64,000 bases of DNA from Astragalus membranaceus. Its lineage: Eukaryota; Streptophyta; Magnoliopsida; Fabales; Fabaceae. The stretch's first letter is position 1; every line of letters starts with the position of its first letter. Location of the stretch: NCBI GenBank assembly GCA_039519185.1, contig CM076846.1:183691068-183755067 (forward strand), read 5' to 3'. Below are positions 56,184 to 64,000 of the stretch, in pieces. A program made the translations under genes and the position numbers. The notes under the pieces were generated by a model. That model ran no database searches and was not told the DNA's origin. It worked only from the letters and a program-made list of their open reading frames with translations.

Positions 56184-57565
56184 CAGCTTTGCTTGTAACC
56201 GGGTGAAGTATCGGTGGCGGAGAACCAGCTTGCCTCTCGCTTCTGTTGGTAGAACATTTTTATTAAGTGAAGGAGCAAATTAATGAATGCAATGCGTGCA
56301 ATGCAGATGAGTGTTAGTTTTAGTTTGTCTTATGCCGTGAACCCCAACGTGTCATATCTTGCCATAGATTTAACAGTGAATTTTGATTTGTTTAGAACAT
56401 AACAAGAGTGGAATCAACAAATGAAACAAACACGCCCCATACATTCAACCGGATATCTCGGGGGGTGCACTGTCTCACTTCTTGATTCCATACTGTACCT
56501 ATGGCAAGATTCTTTGTCACTTTGGGATTCTCGGCAAACAAACTTTGATGAAATGCAAGGATGCATGCATGAGCTGTAAAAGCTTATGTTGGATGCAATG
56601 CGAGGATGCATGCAAAATGATGATGATGTTTTATGCATATGCAGATTAGGGAAAAACCTTTATTGGCATTAGTTCAAGTTTTTTTCTTTTTTTTTTTTGA
56701 AAAATGCGGGCCGTACGTGGTTTCATATGGACCAAGTAAGAGAAAGGCTACAACGGCAGCTCGTTCTCTCTTTTTTTTGAAAAGAGTGGGCCAGATGTCA
56801 CTTCGTACAGACCGGCAGAAGAAAGGCTACAACGGCAGCTCTTTCTCTACTTTTTATTTGAAAAACCTCCTACTCTTTTTTGAAAACATGTCTATATTAC
56901 CATGCAACACACAATTTGGTATGCCCCTTGTGTCCTACGAAGGTGGGGACCTAAGTTCTAGGACAACTCAAATGTTCCTCCCATGCGGGTTCTAGTCACT
57001 TCCTCACCAGGTTACCAGAGCTAATTCTTTCTCACAATAGCACCCCCAACGATGGAACGCCATCTGGTGTGAGGCATCATGAAAGAGCATACTCTGGCTG
57101 AAACTTTCGTGAGAGTCAGAAGGACAACAGTCCAATTGTCAGTCACTACTCGTTTACACTCTCCTAAGTTTTGTCAGACCTTGGGTTTTAGGCCCCTCTC
57201 AAAGCATAGTAAGCATAAGGTGTGAGTGTGTGCAGCAAGGGCATACCGCCTAAAACTACCCACATATACCCCACCTGCAAAAGGAAAACCCAGAACAGTC
57301 CAAACAATAGCAGGCAATAACATGTCGTCTACCCTAGGGTTCAATATCACAATACCAATAATCCAACCTAGGTTTCAGCAACAGTCATAAGCACTGCTTA
57401 CCTCAAGAAAGGGAGCGGAGAAGAGGGGACATGGGATTTGAGGAATGCATGAACACGGCATTGTGAATAAATAGAAAATGAGTAAAACAAAGCTTTCAAC
57501 TCAATTAATTTTAAACCACACATCAAGTTAACTAGGCTTGACCCTCGTCCTTTTTTAAAAAAAAA
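56184..57565 (-). other. D3 leader between primer site and gag
   Basis: Near-identical to the D1 leader, with small differences in T-run lengths (near 56690 and 56775). No gene seen. Confidence 0.75.
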
Positions 57566-57585
57566 GGTCCCCAGTGGAGTCGCCA
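57566..57585 (-). promoter_or_regulatory. D3 primer binding site
   Basis: Minus strand TGGCGACTCCACTGGGGACC, two bases from LTR d; identical to D1. Confidence 0.82.
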
Positions 57586-57587
57586 GC

Positions 57588-60500
57588 TGTTGCGCCCGAA
57601 AAATCCGGTTTGGGACTTTTCGTTTGACAACGTGGAAAAAGTTTGGAGCCGCCACCAATATTTTAATTTTAAGACCAAAACATTGAAAAAAGGTCTTTTA
57701 AACAAGGCGGATGGTCTTTTGAAAACGTAGAGATGTAGGTTCGGGGGTCGGTTAGGTACGGGGAAGGTATTAGCACCCCGCACCTCCTTTCTACCGAAAG
57801 GGAACCATTAACTTGATGTGTGGTTTGGACAAAAGTTTGAGTTTGAAAGCGGTTTATTCTACTTCTTTTCTTTTCTTTAGGAGTTTGTTTTATTGAAAAC
57901 GAGGGGGAAAGGGATATTTTTGGTTATCTTTGAAAATCAGGACAAAACAAAGATATTTTTTAAGAGTGTGCTTGACGGGACAGGACCCCGCTCCTACGTA
58001 CCCTCACTGGAAGAGGGATCAAAGCTACGTAGTTCTCGGGTTATCTTTGAAAATCAGGACAAAACAAAGATTTTTTTAAGAGTGTGTTTGACGGGACAGG
58101 ACCCCGCTCCTACGTACCCTCACTGGAAGAGGGATCAAAGCTACGTAGTTCTCGGTGGTTATCTTTGAAAATCAGGACAAAACAAAGATTTTTTTAAGAG
58201 TGTGCTTGACGGGACAGGACCCCGCTCCTACGTATCTCCTGGTGTGATGGAGAATTCAAAGCTACGTAGTTCTCGGGTTATCTTTGAAAATCAGGACAAA
58301 ACAAAGATATTTTTTAAACGTGTGCTTGACGGGACTGGACCCCGCTCCTACGTACCCTCACTAGAAGAGGGATGAAAGCTACGTAGTTCTCGGGGAACAA
58401 AACAAAGATTTTTTTTTAAAAGTGTGCTTGACAGGACAGGACCCCGTTCCTACGTACCCTCACTGGAAGAGGGATCAAAGCTACGTAGTTCTCGGCTTTT
58501 GGTTTTGAAAAAGGAATGAGCTTTCGCGAAGACCGAACAACAACGGTTATATAGAATGGTCTCGCTACTAACTCCTTTTGAAAACAACATCATCATTAAC
58601 AACCTAATCGGCAACGGCGCGATTGGTGTTTAATGACAATTGGTTTATTTTTGAGAAATGAATAAGTTTTCAAAAATGGGATAGAGCTTTTGCGAAGACC
58701 GAACAACAACGGTTAGAATGGTCTCGCTTCTAACTCCTTTTGAAAACAATATCATCATTAACAACCTAATCGACAACGGCGCGATTGGTGTTTAATGACG
58801 ATTGATTTCTTTTTGTTTTGAAATGATTTTAGGAAATGGGTTTTAGAAAAGGAGTAGAACAATTCAAGTCAATTCTAAATCCATAACCAAATGCAAATGA
58901 ATGAATAATACTCAAGCAAACATGAACATATCATTCATTAACCAAGATTAAACATGCCCATACAATCAAAGGATTCAATTATTAAAGATGCAAAACAAAG
59001 TTCTCAAAGTAATTGTGTGTGTGCAAGAAGGATTGTATTTTCCCTAATGGCTCTATGCTACAATATGCATGTAGACTTACGTCTCCATTAGGAGGTCATA
59101 CAAGTGGAGGGGAGGGCACACAATCAAGTCAAGACATTTACATGGCATCAAGAACAAGTGAATACAATTGATTGTAAACATAGAGTATTCTAAGTTAAAT
59201 GATTGAATATGTAAGCAAGGATGCATGATTAGGTAAGCATGTAAGTGCATGAGTGTACAAGGAATGGATGCATAGCACTTTATTTATGAATGGATGGCAT
59301 ACAAGGATGCATAAGAGGATGCAAGAGATATAAGCATATGAGGATGCATGAGAGTGTCACATAAACTAAGTATGAATGAGGATGCATGAATGTGAAAATG
59401 TTTTGGGTATTTTTGCAAGTTGATAAGTTGTAAAACTTTAAGTAAGAAGTTAGTGAAAAGTAAAGTAAAAATGCATGAAGTAAATGGTAATTATTTAATG
59501 AGATGGTAAAGTAAAAATGCATGAGGTAAATGGGAAGTGGTAAAATCTTTTTATGTTTTAGTAAAAAATTAATGAAGTGGTAAAAACCAAAGTAGTAAAA
59601 ATATTTTTATGTTTTGGTAAAAAGTTAATGAATGGTAAAGTAAAATGGTAAAAAGTAAATAAACACTAAAACCAAGTTGAATCACATAGAGCAATCATCT
59701 CACTTTGAGAAAAGTGCACTAGGCACTAGTGAGAATCAACTTGCCTATCATCAACAATTTACAATAAGCAAACTAAGACACAAGAATAAGTGGACACACA
59801 AACTAAATTGAGTCATTTCTAGCAATCTTCACCACTTAGGTCAAGGTGCACTAGGCACTAGTGGGAATCATATTGCTAAATCATCAAACAACAAAAGTAA
59901 CATTTAACACTAAAATGAAATACTAACAACAAGATTAAACATCACCAAACAAAGAACAACAACAAAATCAACTTGGAAATATTTTTAGATCTATAAGCAT
60001 GTGAACCAAAGGAAACATAGATCCACATTTTATTTAATAAAAAAAAACACCAAAATTAACACAAAGCAACATAGATCTATTTTTTTGCAAGGATTCATAT
60101 GATTAAGCAAGGAAGTGCAACAAAATCATATCAATCCTAACTTTTATGATATGCGAAATGCTAAAGCCCATAAACAACAATTTTATTTATGAAATCTAGT
60201 GCAAAATATATAAAGATGCAAGGGAAATTATTCAAGTAGAAGAATAACTCCTTCAAGGCCAAGGACCCATCTCAAACACCCAAAGCTCCCTAAGTCTTTG
60301 TCAAAATGTTTGAAATGGATCCTCAAAGCAAACAAACAATCAAGAAGGAGTTTGGAGTAGAGGAGAGATTATGCAAGAAAATTAAATATGAGGTGCAAAG
60401 CTTCAAGGATTACCTCAAAACTACAATGAAATGAAGAAGGAGATGATAAGCTCAAAAATTGCTAGCTCTTAGCAATTTGATGATGCAACCTTGAAGAGAA

Positions 60501-61187
60501 TGGAAGGAATGATGGTGATCTAACAAGAAATGGAGGATTTGATGGTTGATTTTTGAAGAAAAATGGGTGAGGGAGAAGAGGATGGTTTCGTAAGAAGAGA
60601 GGAGAAGGGAGAAGCTTTGGTGTGCTAGGGTTTTGTGTAGGAGAATGAGAGGCTAAAAGATCCTTAGGTGTGGGAATGAGGGAGTATTTATAGAGCTATT
60701 TTAGGTTTAGGGGCAATTGGGTCATTGGCCTTACTAAGTGCTCTAGGATTGAACTTTGATTTTGAATGGAGGGTTGAGATCACTTATCACATGAATTGAG
60801 GGTGGAGAGAAAACACAAAATGGAGAGGGAATGGGGTCAAAAATGAGGGAAGGGAGTGAGAGTTTTTGTAAAAAAAAAACTTGTCTTATTTTAGGAATAA
60901 TGTGAGGCAAAAATAGGGTTAGGGGTATGATTGGGATGGAATGTTACCAAAGAGGAAAATTGGTGTTTCCTTATGAAGAGGTTAGTGTAAGTGAGTGAGG
61001 TAATTTACCAAAGAGGGCATGAATCTTCATGAGAGTGAGTGAGAATTGGTGATATGCACCAAAGGAGAAGGTTTAAGGATGGTACAAGGCATATTCCTTC
61101 AAGATAAGGAATAATAGTACAATAGAAGAGTGTGGAAGAATTTTGTGAGAGGGAGAGAGAGAGAGGGGATTTCGAAATTGTGAGGGG

Positions 61188-61218
<31 letters not shown>

Positions 61219-61807
61219 TCGAAATTGTGGGGGGAGAGAGAGAGAGAGAGGAAAAAAAACTTGTTTTTAGTCTTTTGTCTTATTGAGGACACTTCCTTTT
61301 TTTTGAGTTTTTGAATTTTGGGCATGGAAGTGATAGTGCACCTATTGAAAATGTGTCAGATTTTTTGGGCACCATAAAATATCCTTCTAATCACTCATGA
61401 CAATAAAAAAATTGTAATTTAATAATTGAGGAATATTTAATGGTCCTTTTTTATTTTTCTATGCACTAAAAATGGAAAAATACATTTTTAATTATTTTTG
61501 ACTAGGGTTTTCTTTCTAAAAAATTGTACAAAAATTATCCTTGATAGAATAAAAATGTACTTTTTGTGGATGTGCATTTTTTGCGAGAAAATCATCTTTT
61601 TGCGAAAAATGACCAAAATGTCCTTTTTGACCCTAAAACCCTAATTTGCCTAAAAAGTGCATTCCAACCCTAAAAATGATTTTAAAGACCTTGGAATGAC
61701 TTCTAGGACCCAAAATGCAATGCATGATGCTTTTCATTCTTCAATTTATTTATTTTTTGTGGAAAATTAGGGTTTTGACCTAAGCCGGACAAAATTAGGG
61801 TATGACA
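57588..61807 (-). repeat. LTR d of D (4220 bp)
   Basis: Full-length LTR, shared by D3 (5' side) and D4 (3' side). Hairpin array at 57925-58495. TATA box at 60685-60693. The middle GA tract is expanded (about 61187-61214), which accounts for much of its extra length. Confidence 0.92.
60685..60693 (-). promoter_or_regulatory. TATA box of LTR d
   Basis: Same CTATAAATACTCCC element as in LTRs a, b and c. Confidence 0.55.
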
Positions 61808-62625
61808 GCTGCCCCTCTTTATCTGAACTTTAACGAGGAATATGAATTGGCCGAAACATATTCCAAGGCAAAATGAAGATAAAGAATTCAGAAATTATAC
61901 CGATTTTGTCTACTTAGGGAAACCCGAATTTTCCTCTTTTTTCTTTTTCTGATTTTATTGGGTGTTATCCCGAGGTGAATGCAATGGATGAATCGTCAAC
62001 TCTCAGTAAGCAGGAAACTAAATGGTGCCAACCCTCAATAAGCTAGCGGAAAGCAATAAAGAAAGCAATAAAAAGGGAAGCAAAAAGGGTGCCGGCCCTC
62101 GTTAAGCCGGCGACGGAGGCTGCCTAAAGCCTTTTAACGAATCGCGAATGATCCGAGCTTGCACTTGGGCCTGGGAGCACGTGGGCTCCAAAGGGGTGGT
62201 CTTGCGAGCGACCAGGGGAGGGTACTATATCAAATCTGGATCTCGATATTTCCCTAGGACTGCGCCATGTTTTAGGCTAACACAGCTATCCTCTTCGACT
62301 GGACCTATTGAGGTCAGGGGGACTTACCTGCAGCTCGAATACAAGGTGAAGTCAATCTTGCTGGGGACACGTGGGTCCAGAGGGGATTCCAAAATCCAGT
62401 TGGTTTCCTTTAGTCGGTCAATGCTTCCACACCGATCCAGGATGCCTGCTCAGGTTAGCGGACTTTTCTTCAGCTTTCACTTGATCGATGATCAATACCA
62501 TTGCACTGATCCAGGATGTCTGCTCAGGCTAGCGGACCTTTCTTCAGCTTGCTCTGATTGATGATCAGTGCCATTTCACTGATCCAGGATGTCTGCTCAG
62601 GTTAGCGGACCTTTCTTCAGCTTGC
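61808..62625 (-). other. D4 internal fragment
   Basis: The purine tract and 818 bp of 3' untranslated region, collinear with D1 19804-20621. It breaks off inside the 73-bp tandem repeat, after TTCAGCTTGC. No coding sequence remains. Confidence 0.88.
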
Positions 62626-62627
62626 AC

Positions 62628-63016
62628 TTAATAATTGAGGAATATTTAATGGTCCTTTTTTATTTTTCTATGCACTAAAAATGGAAAAATACATTTTTAA
62701 TTATTTTTGACTAGGGTTTTCTTTCTAAAAAATTGTACAAAAATTATCCTTGGTAGAATAAAAATGTACTTTTTGTGGATGTGCATTTTTGGCGAGAAAA
62801 TCATCTTTTTGCGAAAAATGACCAAAATGTCCTTTTTGACCCTAAAACCCTAATTTGCCTAAAAAGTGCATTCCAACCCTAAAAATGATTTTAAAGACCT
62901 TGGAATGACTTCTAGGACCCAAAATGCAATGCATGATGCTTTTCATTCTTCAATTTATTTATTTTTTGTGGAAAATTAGGGTTTTGACCTAAGCCGGACA
63001 AAATTAAGGTATGACA
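62628..63016 (-). repeat. LTR e of D, first 389 bp of U3 only
   Basis: Collinear with LTR a 19415-19803 and ending in GGTATGACA at the target duplication. It keeps the AAACCCTAA-type telo-box region but not the TATA box. It is joined at 62626-62627 to the D4 fragment. Confidence 0.9.
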
Positions 63017-63021
63017 AACAG
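63017..63021. repeat. Target site duplication of D, right copy (AACAG)
   Basis: Matches 15593-15597. Confidence 0.82.
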
Positions 63022-63537
63022 CAGCAGTAAAACAGCAACAGTATAACAGCAACAATAATTAAACAGCAACAGCGGCGAATAGCAATAGTAAAACAGCAAC
63101 AGTATAACAGTATCAGGTACGGCGCCCAGGCACGGGGCACCTACAACAACCAGGAACAGAACAAGCATGGCGCTCAGGAGCAGGGCGCCTAGGGCCCCAA
63201 AATCAGCATGACATATGAATTTATATGGACACATCAATCATCAAACATATGCGAGTAACAAGCAACAATGCAAATTACTAGAAGCATATGGGCACAACAA
63301 GAGGGTTAAAAATAAAATCCAACACAAAGGGCACAGAGTTCACACATCAGAACACAATACATCACACAATACCAGTAGGGGCATCTTCCCCACTAGTTCA
63401 CTTACCATCAGCAGCTCCTGTTTACCTGTACCTGCAGGAACATCACTACAACACAACCAATGGTTAGGACTAGAAGACAACAGTTGGTCGTTAACCGACA
63501 CAACGACTCGACGGCTTGGCCGGACGGACCAACCATT
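63022..63537 (-). other. Internal region of C, right part
   Basis: CAACAG-rich simple sequence, a small GGCGCC patch (63121-63195) and the leader next to the primer site, which is shared with B (same ACCAGTAGGGGCATC and TTACCTGTACCTGCAGGAAC blocks). Non-coding. Confidence 0.82.
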
Positions 63538-63549
63538 GCTCTGATACCA
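63538..63549 (-). promoter_or_regulatory. Primer binding site of C
   Basis: Minus strand TGGTATCAGAGC, four bases from the 5' LTR. Confidence 0.9.
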
Positions 63550-63553
63550 CTAA

Positions 63554-64000
63554 TGTAACACCCCAATTCTACCCGTTCGTTTTATTACATATCAGAGTGC
63601 GGAAATTAAACTTAAAACAGGCAATGGAGCGTCACATGCAACATTTCAAAAGCCAACAACGTATAATCAAGTAAAAACGTGGAAGAACAAGATCAACTTA
63701 GTTTACAACCCCGAATATTTGTTCAAATACTTCAAACCACCTATCCATGTTTCAAAAACAACTAATGCAACAAGCAATTGAAAACAGTGTTCTTCCCCTC
63801 CCCGGGTGCTACGTATTAGAGACGACACTGACTCGGCTACTAAAAGACCCTTGGTCTTCATTTGCGACTACCTGCACGTTACCCACGTAGAGGTAACATT
63901 CAAACAGAAAGGGTGAGTCTCTAACAGCATAAAAGCATATATGATAGATAATATACTAGAGAATAGGCAACTATAACTACCATAGCACATCAACAGTCAT
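63554..64000 (-). repeat. 5' LTR of C, partial (cut by the window end)
   Basis: The first 447 bp match 11611-12057 with only a few differences (for example GTATTAGAG for GTATCAGAG). About 2.7 kb more should follow outside the window. Confidence 0.92.

Larger units (their letters stand above)
15598..63016 (-). mobile_element. Element D: tandem array of an Ogre-like (Tat-lineage) retrotransposon
   Basis: One continuous block of Ogre-like sequence bounded by a single AACAG duplication. From right to left on the minus strand: LTR e start (62628-63016), D4 3' internal fragment (61808-62625), LTR d (57588-61807), D3 internal (39491-57587, interrupted by E), LTR c (36430-39490, truncated), D2 internal fragment (33193-36436), LTR b (28985-33192), D1 internal (19804-28984), LTR a (15598-19803). 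Neighbouring internal regions share LTRs, as expected from unequal recombination between LTRs rather than separate insertions. No complete reverse transcriptase is present in any copy. Confidence 0.88.
11611..64000 (-). mobile_element. Element C: non-autonomous Tekay-type LTR retrotransposon, interrupted by D, right end outside the window
   Basis: 3' LTR at 11611-14720, purine tract 14721-14734, internal region 14735-15597 plus 63022-63537, initiator Met primer site 63538-63549, and the start of the 5' LTR at 63554. Its own internal DNA is only about 1.4 kb and non-coding, so it has large LTRs and no gag-pol. Leader sequence beside the primer site (GGCCGGACGGACCAACCATT) is shared with B, so B and C are close relatives. 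C lies inside the A integrase; the five bases before it are CCTCC. Confidence 0.88.

Noticed and set aside
1..64000. Any host gene, resistance gene or defence system between the elements
   Set aside because: All sequence can be assigned to elements A-E, their repeats or the CACTA piece; no non-transposon coding region was recognised.

Overview
The window is plant nuclear DNA made almost entirely of nested LTR retrotransposons of the Ty3/Gypsy superfamily. No host gene was found. The organism is a flowering plant. The Ogre-like family (4.2-kb LTRs, an Arg-tRNA-type primer site, a probable intron in gag-pol) and the Tekay-type chromoviruses are most familiar to me from legumes, so a legume is my best guess, with moderate confidence. 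All five elements named here (A-E) are transcribed on the minus strand, so their 5' ends lie on the right.

Layout, outermost to innermost. A is a Tat-type element whose integrase is cut into two pieces (1495-2060 and 10968-11610). Beyond the integrase, towards the 3' LTR, lies a decayed plus-strand (antisense) coiled-coil reading frame (2-918). B (2061-10967, target duplication GTTGG) is inserted inside the A integrase. It is a non-coding Tekay derivative arranged LTR, internal, LTR, partial internal, plus an unexplained 134-bp end. C (11611 to beyond 64000) also interrupts A. It is a second non-coding Tekay derivative with 3.1-kb LTRs, one of which carries a CACTA transposon fragment inside a tandem array. 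D (15598-63016, target duplication AACAG) is inserted in the internal region of C. It is a 47-kb tandem array of an Ogre-like element with five LTRs (a-e) and four internal regions (D1-D4), two of them cut by large deletions. E (39666-48575, target duplication AATGC) is a young, nearly complete Tekay chromovirus inserted in D3.

Coding content. E encodes Gag, protease, reverse transcriptase, RNase H, integrase and a chromodomain, broken by a single frameshift. D1 and D3 encode Gag, protease, a second (archaeal-type) RNase H and integrase, but both lack the reverse transcriptase at exactly the same junction and share a protease frameshift and a 9-bp duplication in the integrase zinc finger. The Ogre-like family here therefore descends from one defective copy. 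B and C keep only LTRs, priming sites and the last few codons of the Tekay polyprotein.

Most interesting points: the D array bounded by one target duplication; a tandem hairpin in the D LTRs with apparent compensatory base changes; the composite structure of B with its tRNA-like 134-bp end; and the single-ended CACTA piece in the C LTR. All comparisons between copies were made by eye, so counts of differences are approximate.
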